DNA of 64,000 nucleotides from Pseudomonas viridiflava (GCF_900590755.1 NZ_UUOC01000052.1:558001-622000); one strand, 5' to 3'; counted from the first letter of the stretch, positions 45,070-53,391 are shown. Notes: generated from the letters alone by a model not told the origin. Made by a program: numbers and translations.

Positions 45070-46755
45070 CTAGCCCTTGATCATCGGCAGGTTCAAACCC
45101 TTTTCATTCGCGCAGTCGATCGCAATCTGGTAACCCGCATCTGCATGGCGCATCACACCTGTGGCCGGGTCGTTGTGCAGGACGCGGGCGATGCGTTCGG
45201 CGGCTTCGTCTGTGCCGTCGCAGACGATCACCATCCCCGAATGCTGCGAGAAGCCCATGCCGACACCGCCGCCGTGGTGCAGCGAAACCCAGGTCGCGCC
45301 GCTGGCAGTGTTGAGCAGGGCGTTGAGCAGCGGCCAGTCGGACACGGCGTCGGAGCCATCCTGCATGGATTCGGTTTCACGGTTCGGGCTGGAGACTGAA
45401 CCTGAGTCCAGATGGTCGCGGCCAATCACCACTGGAGCCGACAGCTCGCCACTGCGGACCATCTCGTTGAACGCCAACCCGAGCTTGGCGCGCTGGCCCA
45501 GCCCAACCCAGCAGATACGTGCTGGCAGACCCTGGAAGGCAATGCGCTCGCGGGCCATGTTCAGCCAGTTGTGCAGATGCGCATCGTCCGGGATCAATTC
45601 TTTGACTTTGGCGTCGGTCTTGTAGATGTCTTCCGGATCGCCCGACAGCGCGGCCCAGCGGAACGGTCCTACGCCACGGCAGAACAATGGACGAATGTAA
45701 GCAGGGACAAATCCGGGGAAGTCGAAGGCGTTTTCCACGCCTTCTTCCTTGGCCATCTGACGGATGTTGTTGCCGTAGTCAAAGGTCGGAATGCCCATTT
45801 TCTGGAAGGCGAGCATGGCTTCTACGTGGACGGCCATAGACTGCTTGGCGGCTTTGACCACGGCGGCGGGCTCGGTCAGCGAGCGGGCGCGGTATTCGTC
45901 CCAGCTCCAGCCTTTGGGCAGGTAGCCATTTAGCGGGTCGTGGGCGCTGGTCTGGTCGGTGACCATGTCTGGGCGCACGCCACGACGGACCATCTCCGGC
46001 AGGATTTCGGCCGCGTTGCCACAGAGGGCGATGGAGATGGCTTTGCCTTCGGCGGTGTATTTGGCGATACGCGCCAGAGCGTCGTCCAGGTCCACGGCTT
46101 GTTCATCGACATAGCGGGTCTTGAGGCGGAAGTCGATGCGGCTCTGCTGGCATTCGATATTCAGCGAGCTGGCCCCGGCCATGCCTGCGGCCAGCGGTTG
46201 CGCACCGCCCATGCCGCCCAGACCTGCGGTCAGTACCCACTTGCCCTTGAGGCTGCCGTTGTAATGCTGGCGACCGGCTTCGACGAAGGTTTCGTAAGTG
46301 CCCTGAACGATGCCCTGGCTGCCGATGTAGATCCAGCTGCCAGCGGTCATCTGGCCGTACATCGCCAGGCCCTTGGCATCCAGTTCGTTGAAGTGTTCCC
46401 AGCTGGCCCAGTGCGGCACCAGGTTGGAGTTGGCGATCAATACGCGCGGCGCGTTGCTGTGGGTCTTGAACACGCCCACCGGTTTGCCGGACTGCACCAG
46501 CAGGGTTTCGTCATCGTTGAGATTGGTCAGGCTTTCGACAATCTTGTCGTAGCATTCCCAGTTGCGCGCGGCGCGACCGATGCCGCCGTAAACCACCAGT
46601 TCTTTAGGGTTCTCGGCCACTTCAGGATCAAGGTTGTTCATCAGCATGCGCAGTGGCGCTTCGGTCATCCAGCTCTTCGCGGTGAGCTTGGTGCCACGTG
46701 CGGCGCGGACTTCAACGTCACGGTAACGGGTCCAGTGTTGGTTATTCTCAGTCAC
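45070..46755 (-). CDS. hutU: Urocanate hydratase, GTG start
   Basis: Second step of histidine degradation: urocanate plus water to imidazolonepropionate, using tightly bound NAD as electrophile. 561 residues. VYGGIGRAARNWECYDKI at the start, the NAD-binding GLGGMGGAQPLA and the catalytic-Cys motif GLPARICWVGLG match the P. putida enzyme closely. GTG 46755 is chosen because AAGGAG lies seven bases upstream; longer frames cross the operator. First gene of the hut run downstream of the sigma-54 promoter. Confidence 0.96.
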   Translation of the reverse strand: MTENNQHWTRYRDVEVRAARGTKLTAKSWMTEAPLRMLMNNLDPEVAENPKELVVYGGIGRAARNWECYDKIVESLTNLNDDETLLVQSGKPVGVFKTHSNAPRVLIANSNLVPHWASWEHFNELDAKGLAMYGQMTAGSWIYIGSQGIVQGTYETFVEAGRQHYNGSLKGKWVLTAGLGGMGGAQPLAAGMAGASSLNIECQQSRIDFRLKTRYVDEQAVDLDDALARIAKYTAEGKAISIALCGNAAEILPEMVRRGVRPDMVTDQTSAHDPLNGYLPKGWSWDEYRARSLTEPAAVVKAAKQSMAVHVEAMLAFQKMGIPTFDYGNNIRQMAKEEGVENAFDFPGFVPAYIRPLFCRGVGPFRWAALSGDPEDIYKTDAKVKELIPDDAHLHNWLNMARERIAFQGLPARICWVGLGQRAKLGLAFNEMVRSGELSAPVVIGRDHLDSGSVSSPNRETESMQDGSDAVSDWPLLNALLNTASGATWVSLHHGGGVGMGFSQHSGMVIVCDGTDEAAERIARVLHNDPATGVMRHADAGYQIAIDCANEKGLNLPMIKG

Positions 46756-46796
46756 GAAAGAGCTCCTTGGTGATCGGCACAATGCACTTGGCTTTA

Positions 46797-46810
46797 CTTG
46801 TATGTACAAG
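46797..46810. promoter_or_regulatory. HutC operator upstream of hutU
   Basis: CTTGTATGTACAAG, matching the known HutC half-site spacing (TTGTAT..TACAA) with only the central base pair asymmetric. It lies 42 bp upstream of the GTG and just downstream of the sigma-54 promoter, where bound HutC would block initiation; urocanate relieves HutC (established). Confidence 0.88.
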
Positions 46811-46814
46811 CATA

Positions 46815-46830
46815 TGCAATTGAAATACCA
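46815..46830 (-). promoter_or_regulatory. Sigma-54 promoter of the hut operon
   Basis: Minus strand TGGTATTTCAATTGCA keeps GG(-24) and GC(-12) at exact RpoN spacing. In other pseudomonads hutU is transcribed by sigma-54 with CbrB (established); no CbrB gene is in the window. Confidence 0.75.
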
Positions 46831-46868
46831 ACTCTTGGGCGCACCGCAAAACCACTGACCCAACCCAC

Positions 46869-46958
46869 CTGTAGGAGTGAGCTTGCTCGCGATAGCTCAA
46901 GGCTAGTCGATGTGTATCAACTGGTCTGACACTATCGCGAGCAAGCTCACTCCTACAG
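46869..46958. repeat. REPIN, type C variant (AGGAGTGAGC), upstream of hutU
   Basis: Arms CTGTAGGAGTGAGCTTGCTC and complement, about 40 bp upstream of the sigma-54 promoter, where activator sites would be expected. Confidence 0.86.
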
Positions 46959-46959
46959 T

Positions 46960-47153
46960 AAATCGCGCAAATTCAATAGGTTATGTTCTTGACGAAGAGG
47001 CTGCGTGTGCGGGGCAGGGAGACGTGGAGCGATAACCGGGAATTAAAAAGCCAGCGCTTGGGAGGGATAGAGCGCCCAACAAACGAGTCGTCAAAGGGTG
47101 TTACGAGTCGCTCCCTTCTGGGGCGCTGGGTAACAAGATGGTGCGCGGTTGGC
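46960..47153. other. Unassigned structured stretch downstream of the anti-sigma gene
   Basis: No convincing gene. Dyad AGCGCCC (47071-47077) / GGGCGCT (47121-47127) encloses two direct copies of CGAGTCG. On the minus strand the dyad is followed by GCGCTGGCTTTTT, so it may include a terminator for the sigma/anti-sigma genes. A 68-codon minus-strand frame (46973-47179) overlaps the anti-sigma end and is not supported. Confidence 0.35.
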
Positions 47154-47879
47154 TCAGATAACCTTGACCGCACGCCCAATGAACTGGATTGGTCCGGTGG
47201 GTTTGCCGATGGGCGAACCGGTGGCCTGTTCGAGCGTCAACTCAAACAGTTGATTGGCTTGCAGTGGCGGCAGTTTATCCAGCGGCACCTGAAGGCTTTG
47301 CCCCGGCTTGACCAGGCCAAGGGAGACCGGGCCTTGCCAGTCATCACCCTTGGTCCAGAACTCCAGTGCCTTGTCGGCGGGCACTTCGGTAACGCTCAGC
47401 GGGATCAGCTGGATTTCCTGAGAATTGCTGGCTTGAATCACCCAGCCCGGGGCCTTGTCCTGAGGCGCGACCAGCACCACCAGATAAGACGGCGCAGGTG
47501 TGGATCTGGACTGGGTCAACAGCGTCATGCCCAGCACTAATGATGCAGCGAGACCCGCACCGGCAAGGCCGCGCCAGATCGACAGGTTATTCCACCAGGT
47601 TTGCACGTCGCGTTTAGCCGACTGCGCAGGCGCGAGCAAATCATCCAGGCTGCGCTCGATGCGCGCCCACAACCTTGGCGGCGGGGTTTGCGGTTCGACC
47701 ATTGCAGTCAGCGGCAGCAGGCGCTCTTCCCATGCGTCGACCGCCGCTCGTAACGCAGGCTCATGGGGCAGCCGGCGTTCTACTTCGATTCGTTGTTGGG
47801 CAGACAATGTGCCCAACACATATTCACCGGCCAACTCGTTGAGCGGTTTTTGCGGTTCAGTGCCCGAAGTGTTGCTCAT
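47154..47879 (-). CDS. Anti-sigma factor, RskA/anti-sigma-K type
   Basis: 241 residues: N-terminal cytoplasmic anti-sigma region (LAGEYVLGTLSAQQRIEVERRL, as in RskA/ChrR-like zinc-less domains), a single membrane span (GLAGAGLAASLVLGMTLL around 105-122), and a periplasmic C-terminal domain ending in a C-terminal anti-sigma-K fold (TKGDDWQGPVSLGLVKPG). It probably holds the adjacent sigma factor inactive at the membrane. ATG 47879 overlaps the sigma stop by four bases. Confidence 0.87.
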   Translation of the reverse strand: MSNTSGTEPQKPLNELAGEYVLGTLSAQQRIEVERRLPHEPALRAAVDAWEERLLPLTAMVEPQTPPPRLWARIERSLDDLLAPAQSAKRDVQTWWNNLSIWRGLAGAGLAASLVLGMTLLTQSRSTPAPSYLVVLVAPQDKAPGWVIQASNSQEIQLIPLSVTEVPADKALEFWTKGDDWQGPVSLGLVKPGQSLQVPLDKLPPLQANQLFELTLEQATGSPIGKPTGPIQFIGRAVKVI

Positions 47880-48439
47880 CCGATGCACTCCCGTAATGCA
47901 TTCAGGCTGCGCTTGATCCAGGCCTTTACAGTGCCCAGCGGCGCGCCGATTTTCTGTGCAATCTCTTGATGCGAATAACCGTCTACATACGCGTGGAACA
48001 CACAGTTGCGGCGCACGGGTTCAAGCTGATCGAGACAGAACTCGATGCGGCCCGGATTCACCCGCCAGTCGAAGCTATCCACGGTTTCGTTCCAGCCTTC
48101 CAGGGTTGCCTGCGCTTCAGCGTCGTCTTCATCGTCTGCGCTCTGCACTTCACGGGCATTGTTGCGGATGGCGTTGAGCGCCAGATGCCGGGTGATGGTG
48201 AACATCCAGCCACGGGCCGAGCCGCGTGATTTGTCGAAACTGGCAGCGCCGGTCCAGATCTTGATGAAGGCGTCGTGCACGATGTCCTGAGCCAGGGCGC
48301 TGTCGCGCACCAAGCGTTGGGCCACTCCGAGCAAGCGGGAGCTTTCCTGTTCATACAGCCGCTCAAGTGCCCGCCGTTCGCCACGGGCGCAGGCATCCAG
48401 TGCAGCTTCGTAATCAAACAGAGGTTCTTGAAGAGACAA
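47876..48439 (-). CDS. ECF sigma-70-family factor, TTG start
   Basis: 187 residues with sigma region 2 (DIVHDAFIKIWTGAASFD, SARGWMFTITRHLALNAIR) and region 4 helix-turn-helix (GYSHQEIAQKIGAPLGTVKAWIKRSL), similar to the SigK group. The only start in this frame before an in-frame TGA is TTG 48439, and no Shine-Dalgarno precedes it, suggesting low basal translation or a downstream CTG start. Coupled to its anti-sigma. The signal and regulon are unknown; the upstream DUF3455 gene is a candidate target. Confidence 0.87.
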   Translation of the reverse strand: MSLQEPLFDYEAALDACARGERRALERLYEQESSRLLGVAQRLVRDSALAQDIVHDAFIKIWTGAASFDKSRGSARGWMFTITRHLALNAIRNNAREVQSADDEDDAEAQATLEGWNETVDSFDWRVNPGRIEFCLDQLEPVRRNCVFHAYVDGYSHQEIAQKIGAPLGTVKAWIKRSLNALRECIG

Positions 48440-48466
48440 ATCGATACGCCATCAACAGAGGACATC

Positions 48467-48487
48467 TGCTTCAGTCAGACTGAAGCA
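48467..48487. promoter_or_regulatory. Perfect 21-bp palindrome upstream of the ECF sigma gene
   Basis: TGCTTCAGTC, a central A, and the exact reverse complement; 28 bp from the sigma start. A second hairpin (GCGCAGGA 48491-48498 / TCCTGCGC 48511-48518) sits between it and the DUF3455 stop. Palindrome seen; operator versus attenuator is open. Confidence 0.5.
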
Positions 48488-48530
48488 CCCGCGCAGGAGC
48501 ATAGATCAGTTCCTGCGCAGAGCCACTGAC

Positions 48531-49064
48531 TTATTTAGCCGACCAGAAAATGTAGTCGCCTTGATATTTCACGATTTCTTTCGCGCCTTTGTTGCTCTCT
48601 GCGCAAGCTTTGGCAGGAGCTACGCCGCCTTTGAGCGCGGTACGCTGGATGTAGGCAACGCCCGTCATCGCGCCTTTGCCTTCAGCCGGGTTAGCCTTGA
48701 CCAGTTGATACGGCAGGTTGCCAGCGCTGGACGGCGCCACGGCGAGCTGAGTACCGGTCACTTTCGAACCGTCTTTGGCTTCCCACGTGGCTGGCGGGCC
48801 GTAGTAGGTGCCGACTTGCTTGCCGCTGCGATCATTGAGCACGGCTTTGGGGCCGACGAACGCCCATTCCATTTCGTTCGGCATGTTGGCCTTGGCGCGG
48901 CACTCGTAAGTAATTTCGCCGACACCGGTAGTTTCCATGCTGACTTTGAAACCGTCCGGCACACGAACGGTTTCCGGCAGGTTGCTTTGAGCGAAGGCGG
49001 ATGGCGCCAGGCAGGTGAAAGCCAGTGCAGCACCAGTCAGGCAGAGCAAGCGTTTTGCGTTCAT
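48531..49064 (-). CDS. Secreted DUF3455 protein
   Basis: 177 residues with a signal peptide (MNAKRLLCLTGAALAF, cleavage near AFA-QS) and a DUF3455 domain beginning LPETVRVPDGFKV, with GEITYECRA and EWAFVGPKAVL. Two cysteines in the mature part could form a disulfide. No function is known. It precedes the sigma/anti-sigma pair on the same strand; that spacing suggests regulation by, or sensing for, the ECF system (inference). Confidence 0.8.
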   Translation of the reverse strand: MNAKRLLCLTGAALAFTCLAPSAFAQSNLPETVRVPDGFKVSMETTGVGEITYECRAKANMPNEMEWAFVGPKAVLNDRSGKQVGTYYGPPATWEAKDGSKVTGTQLAVAPSSAGNLPYQLVKANPAEGKGAMTGVAYIQRTALKGGVAPAKACAESNKGAKEIVKYQGDYIFWSAK

Positions 49065-49167
49065 GCAGACATCTCCAGTTTGATTATTCGCTTGGCAGCC
49101 AAAACGGCTGCTTACCTGTACTACCCGCGAGAATCCAAACTGGATGCACTGCTTCGAAAATAAATTT

Positions 49168-50346
49168 TCAGGCCTTGCAGATCCGGCTGCGCAGCATGAT
49201 CACGCCGACGATGGCAGCCAGCCCCGAGCCCATCAATACGCCCACTTTGACCTCATCGATCAGGTGCGGCGCGCCAGGGAAAGCCAGGTTGCCGATGAAC
49301 AGGCTCATGGTGAAACCGATGCCGCAGAGAATCGCCACGCCATACAGCTGCATCCAGTTACTGCCTTCCGGAAGTGTCGCCAGCCCTGAACGAATCGCCA
49401 GAAGCGCAGCGAGGAACACACCGATCTGCTTGCCGAAGAACAGGCCCAGCGCAACGCCCAGCGGCACTGGATCAATCAAATTCTGCAAGCCGATCCCGGA
49501 CAGCGAAACACCCGCGTTTGCAAAACCGAACACCGGCACGATGGCGAACGCCACCCAGTAATGCATTTTTTCTTCGAGGAACAACAGCGGCGAACGGGCT
49601 TCTTCTTCGGGCTTGCCCATGGGAATGCACAGCGCGAGGGCGACACCCGCCAGCGTCGCGTGAACACCTGACTGCAAGACGAAGAACCACAGCAAGGCGC
49701 CGAGCAACAGATACGGCAACAAGCGCCGCACCTGCATGCGATTCATGATGATCAGCACCGCCAGGGTTGCGAACGAAGCCAGCAGCATCGGCAGGTTCAG
49801 GCCGGAGCTGTAGAAGAAAGCGATGATAGTCACCGCGCCCAGATCGTCGAGAATCGCCAAAGCGGCGAGGAAGACTTTGAGCGAGGTGGGCACGCGATTG
49901 CCCAGTAGCGACAGCACGCCGAGGGCGAAGGCGATGTCGGTGGCTGCAGGAATGGCCCAGCCGCTCATGGTCTGCGGGTTGCCCCAATTGACCGCGATAT
50001 AGATCAGCGCCGGGACCAGCATGCCGCCTGCTGCTGCAAAGCCGGGCAGGGCGCGCTGGCCCCAGGTGGCGAGACCACCGGCGAGCACTTCACGTTTGAT
50101 TTCCAGGCCGACCATCAGAAAGAAGATCGCCATCAGCCCGTCGTTGATCCACAACTCAACGGAAAGTCCCAGCCAGACGCTGTGCAGAATCGCAAAGTAG
50201 CCAGCAGACAGGCCTGAGTTGGCCACAATCAACGCCGCCAGCGCCGCGCCCATCAACACAATCCCGCCTGCGGATTCCGAAGCAAGGAAGCTGGCGAGAA
50301 TGGCAATGGCTCTTGGGGTTTCTTTATTGTTATTGGTTGTCGTCAT
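49168..50346 (-). CDS. nhaA: Na+/H+ antiporter NhaA
   Basis: Inner-membrane antiporter that exports Na+ in exchange for protons and balances pH. 392 residues with about 12 helices; the ion-binding Asp-Asp pair is in LAILDDLGAVTIIA, with DIAFALGVLSLLG before it, as in E. coli NhaA (388 residues). ATG 50346 (MTTTNNNKETPRAI) is preferred over a GTG at 50391 that falls in the REPIN. Located between the DUF3455 gene and hutD. Confidence 0.95.
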   Translation of the reverse strand: MTTTNNNKETPRAIAILASFLASESAGGIVLMGAALAALIVANSGLSAGYFAILHSVWLGLSVELWINDGLMAIFFLMVGLEIKREVLAGGLATWGQRALPGFAAAGGMLVPALIYIAVNWGNPQTMSGWAIPAATDIAFALGVLSLLGNRVPTSLKVFLAALAILDDLGAVTIIAFFYSSGLNLPMLLASFATLAVLIIMNRMQVRRLLPYLLLGALLWFFVLQSGVHATLAGVALALCIPMGKPEEEARSPLLFLEEKMHYWVAFAIVPVFGFANAGVSLSGIGLQNLIDPVPLGVALGLFFGKQIGVFLAALLAIRSGLATLPEGSNWMQLYGVAILCGIGFTMSLFIGNLAFPGAPHLIDEVKVGVLMGSGLAAIVGVIMLRSRICKA

Positions 50347-50390
50347 TGGCGGGTGAGGTGTCCTTGGGGTGTTTGTGAGTGCCACGTCCA

Positions 50391-50481
50391 CTGTAGGAGT
50401 GAGCTTGCTCGCGATAGCGTCATGTCAGGCGACGAGATGGCGATTGATACACCGCAATCGCGAGCAAGCTCACTCCTACAG
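50391..50481. repeat. REPIN, type C variant (AGGAGTGAGC), between hutD and nhaA
   Basis: Arms CTGTAGGAGTGAGCTTGCTC and complement; 13 bp after the hutD stop on the minus strand. Confidence 0.87.
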
Positions 50482-50494
50482 GGACGCGTCAAGT

Positions 50495-51088
50495 TTAAAT
50501 CTTCGTCAGCTCAATCAAACAACACCGGCTAGCACGCGGTGCATACAGCACCACTTCCATCAATTTGCCGGTCTGGTTATCCAGCTGCAAACAATCATGC
50601 TTTTCCAGCAACTGCGGCGGGTGCTCAGCCATGTTCGCGGCCATTTGTTCGGCGGCGCTGAATAGTAGCAGTGTGGTAGCAGAGCTGAACAGGCGCTGAG
50701 GCTTGAGCACGTCGACCCACTGCAGGCTGGCGCGATAGCGATCAGGAGCATAGATCAGATTGAAGTCGCGAATCGCGCCTTCAAGCAAGGTGCAACTCAC
50801 CTGGCTGTCGCCACTAAAGGCAAACGGATCGCCGGGCAGCAACGGCTCGGTCAGCTTGCCGTCGACATCCAGGGTCATGCCCGCGCCTTGCAGCACAGTG
50901 ATGATGCGTTGGTAGCCCGGGAACAACGAAAATCCGCCAGACGCTTCGATGTCGGCAATCGACAGGCGCCAGCCAAAACCGTCCAGGCCTTCGCCAGCAT
51001 CCCGGGTGATTTCTTCAGTGCTGCCGCCGCCGTTTTTCCAGGGCATACGCGGGTAGTCGATGGCGCGCAAAACAGTCAGTTGGCTCAT
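50495..51088 (-). CDS. hutD: HutD-family protein
   Basis: 197-residue cupin-like protein found in Pseudomonas hut loci; thought to set an upper limit on hut induction, but biochemical activity is unproven. Family motifs: MPWKNGGGSTEEI near the N-terminus and DGFGWRLSIADIEASGGFS. ATG 51088 overlaps the hutC stop by four bases, so hutC and hutD are translated together. Confidence 0.93.
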   Translation of the reverse strand: MSQLTVLRAIDYPRMPWKNGGGSTEEITRDAGEGLDGFGWRLSIADIEASGGFSLFPGYQRIITVLQGAGMTLDVDGKLTEPLLPGDPFAFSGDSQVSCTLLEGAIRDFNLIYAPDRYRASLQWVDVLKPQRLFSSATTLLLFSAAEQMAANMAEHPPQLLEKHDCLQLDNQTGKLMEVVLYAPRASRCCLIELTKI

Positions 51089-51834
51089 TTGCTGAAACGT
51101 CCTTCCAGGCGATGACGGGAACCGGGGTGGATCAGGCGGGCAGCCGTTACCGGCTGGCGACCAGACCAGGTGCGGCGGCGGATCAACAGGCAAGGCTCGC
51201 CGGGGTTGATCTGCAACAGCTCACACTCGTCCGCTTCGGCCAGAATGGCTTCGACCACATGCTCGCCCTCGGTCAACGGCGCGACTTGCGACAGATAGGC
51301 GTAAGGCGTTTGCAGGGTGAAGTCCTGGCGCAGGTATTCCGGTGCCACCAGCGCATTGACGTAGCGATCTTCGATTTGCACCGGCAGGTCGTTTTCCAGA
51401 TGCACGATCAGCGAGTGAAACACTCTTTGGCCTTCGCGCATGTCCAGGGCCAGCGCTCGCTCGGAGCCTGCGGCTTCTTCTTTTAACAGGATGACCTTGC
51501 AGGTGTGCCGATGGCCGCGGGCGGCGATTTCGTCGGCGATGTTGTGCACTTCAAACAATGCTGACTGGCTTTTAGGTTCGGCAACGAAAGTGCCGACGCC
51601 TTGCATGCGCACCAACAGGCCTTCGGCGGTCATTTCCCGCAGGGCACGGTTGATGGTCATGCGGCTGAAGCCCAATTGAGTCACCAGCTCGCTTTCTGAC
51701 GGCACGCGATGGTGCGGTGGCCAGTTACCGCATTGAATCTGCTGGGCAATCATGTGCTTTACGCGGGCGTAGAGCGGTGCCGGACTGTCGCCCATCTGGG
51801 CAGCCAGTGGCGAAGTGGCAGGCGGAGTCGGCAC
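51085..51834 (-). CDS. hutC: Histidine-utilisation repressor, GntR/UTRA family
   Basis: Represses hut genes until urocanate binds. 249 residues: GntR winged helix (RVPSESELVTQLGFSRMTINRALREM) and C-terminal UTRA ligand domain ending RRRTWSGRQPVTAARLIHPGSRHRLEGRF. GTG 51834 is taken as start: AGGA lies seven bases upstream and the preceding residues are family-like. Divergent from hutF; HutC-type operators are present before hutU and hutF. Confidence 0.94.
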   Translation of the reverse strand: MPTPPATSPLAAQMGDSPAPLYARVKHMIAQQIQCGNWPPHHRVPSESELVTQLGFSRMTINRALREMTAEGLLVRMQGVGTFVAEPKSQSALFEVHNIADEIAARGHRHTCKVILLKEEAAGSERALALDMREGQRVFHSLIVHLENDLPVQIEDRYVNALVAPEYLRQDFTLQTPYAYLSQVAPLTEGEHVVEAILAEADECELLQINPGEPCLLIRRRTWSGRQPVTAARLIHPGSRHRLEGRFSK

Positions 51835-51953
51835 GGGTCAATCCTTTTGAAGGTCATTCGGCTGCGGGTCGGCGCTAAATTTGCAGCGCTGTGGCAGTGA
51901 TAATTGTGCGCTCACGCTAACCATTAAGCGGTTCAACGGCAAGCTTGCCGGAG

Positions 51954-51990
51954 TTTACCGAGCGTGCAAACGTCTGTATATGTATATACA
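51954..51990 (+). promoter_or_regulatory. hutF promoter with overlapping HutC-like operator
   Basis: Candidate -35 TTTACC (51954-51959), 17-bp spacer and -10 TATATG (51977-51982). The -10 overlaps a perfect 10-bp palindrome TGTATATACA (51981-51990), one base from the hutU operator core TGTATGTACA. Repression of hutF by HutC is inferred. Confidence 0.6.
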
Positions 51991-52016
51991 AATCACTTTC
52001 GACGGGATGCAGAACC

Positions 52017-53384
52017 ATGTCCGCTTTCTTTGCCGAGCGTGCGTTGTTGCCCAGCGGTTGGGCCGACAATGTTCGTCTGGAGGTCAGCAATGCTGGCGTG
52101 ATCACTCATATTGCGACCGATGCTGAAGCGAGCGGCGCAGAGCGAATCGACGGGCCTCTGCTGCCCGGCATGCCGAATCTGCACTCCCATGCGTTTCAGC
52201 GGGCGATGGCTGGCCTGGCGGAAGTGGCGGGCAATCCCAACGACAGTTTCTGGACCTGGCGCGACCTGATGTATCGCCTCGTCGGCCAGATCAGCCCGCA
52301 GCAATTGGGCGTGATCGCTCGCCAGCTGTACATCGAAATGCTCAAGGGCGGCTTTACCTCGGTGGCTGAATTTCATTACGTGCACCAAGACACCAGCGGC
52401 AGACCCTATGCGAACCCCGCAGAGTTGGCGCTGCAAATCAGTGCGGCGGCCAGTTCGGCGGGTATCGGCCTGACGCTGCTGCCTGTGCTCTACAGCCACT
52501 CAGGTTTTGGCGGGCAAGCGCCAAATGAAGGCCAGCGTCGATTTATCCACAGCACCGACAGCTATCTCGATCTGCACGCCAGGTTGCAGCCAGTGCTGCG
52601 CGAGCAACCAGCGCAACAACTGGGCCTCTGTTTTCATTCCCTGCGCGCCGTCACGCCCGAACAGATCAGCGCCGTGCTGGCGGCCAGCGATGACCAATGC
52701 CCGGTGCACATCCACATCGCCGAACAGCAAAAGGAAGTCGATGACTGCCTGAACTGGAGCGGTCGCCGGCCGGTGCAATGGTTGTATGAGAATGCGGCGG
52801 TGGATCAGCGCTGGTGTCTGGTGCATGCCACCCATGTGGAGCCTGATGAAGTGGCGCTGATGGCGCAAAGCGGCGCGGTTGCGGGGTTGTGTCTGACCAC
52901 CGAAGCGAATCTGGGCGACGGGATATTTCCGGCAGTGGACTACATCGCCCAGAGCGGGCGCTGGGGCATCGGTTCCGACAGCCACGTTTCCCTCAGCGTG
53001 GTGGAAGAGCTGCGCTGGCTGGAATATGGTCAGCGGCTTCGGGATCAGCGGCGCAATCGTCTGTATCGCAGTGATCAGCCAATGGTGGGCAGAACCTTGT
53101 TCGATGCGGCGTTGGCGGGGGGCACGCAGGCGTTGGGTCAGCCTGTCGGACGGTTGCAGGTCGGGCAGCGCGCGGACTGGCTGGTGCTGGATGGCAATGA
53201 TCCTTACATCGCCACGGCGTCAGGCGACGGGATTCTCAATCGATGGCTGTTCGCAGGCGGAGACCGGCAGATTCGCGATGTGATGGTCGGCGGCAAGTGG
53301 GTGGTGCAAGAAGGGCATCACGCCGGGGAAGAGCAGAGCAATCGGGAGTTTGCCCAAGTGTTGAGGGAGTTGTTGGGGGCGTAA
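52017..53384 (+). CDS. hutF: Formimidoylglutamate deiminase
   Basis: Fourth step in the five-step pathway: formiminoglutamate to formylglutamate and ammonia. 455-residue amidohydrolase: metal ligands in PNLHSHAFQRAMAG, catalytic HIHIAEQQKEVDD, LVHATHVEPDE and the late GSDSHVSLS. ATG 52017 is chosen; the frame upstream crosses the operator. With hutG it defines the route that yields glutamate plus formate, not formamide. Confidence 0.95.
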   Translation: MSAFFAERALLPSGWADNVRLEVSNAGVITHIATDAEASGAERIDGPLLPGMPNLHSHAFQRAMAGLAEVAGNPNDSFWTWRDLMYRLVGQISPQQLGVIARQLYIEMLKGGFTSVAEFHYVHQDTSGRPYANPAELALQISAAASSAGIGLTLLPVLYSHSGFGGQAPNEGQRRFIHSTDSYLDLHARLQPVLREQPAQQLGLCFHSLRAVTPEQISAVLAASDDQCPVHIHIAEQQKEVDDCLNWSGRRPVQWLYENAAVDQRWCLVHATHVEPDEVALMAQSGAVAGLCLTTEANLGDGIFPAVDYIAQSGRWGIGSDSHVSLSVVEELRWLEYGQRLRDQRRNRLYRSDQPMVGRTLFDAALAGGTQALGQPVGRLQVGQRADWLVLDGNDPYIATASGDGILNRWLFAGGDRQIRDVMVGGKWVVQEGHHAGEEQSNREFAQVLRELLGA

Positions 53385-53391
53385 GTCATGA

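Noticed and set aside
48058..48465. ATG 48465 as start of the ECF sigma gene
   Set aside because: It opens a different frame that yields no sigma-factor sequence; reaching the sigma frame would need a frameshift for which there is no evidence.
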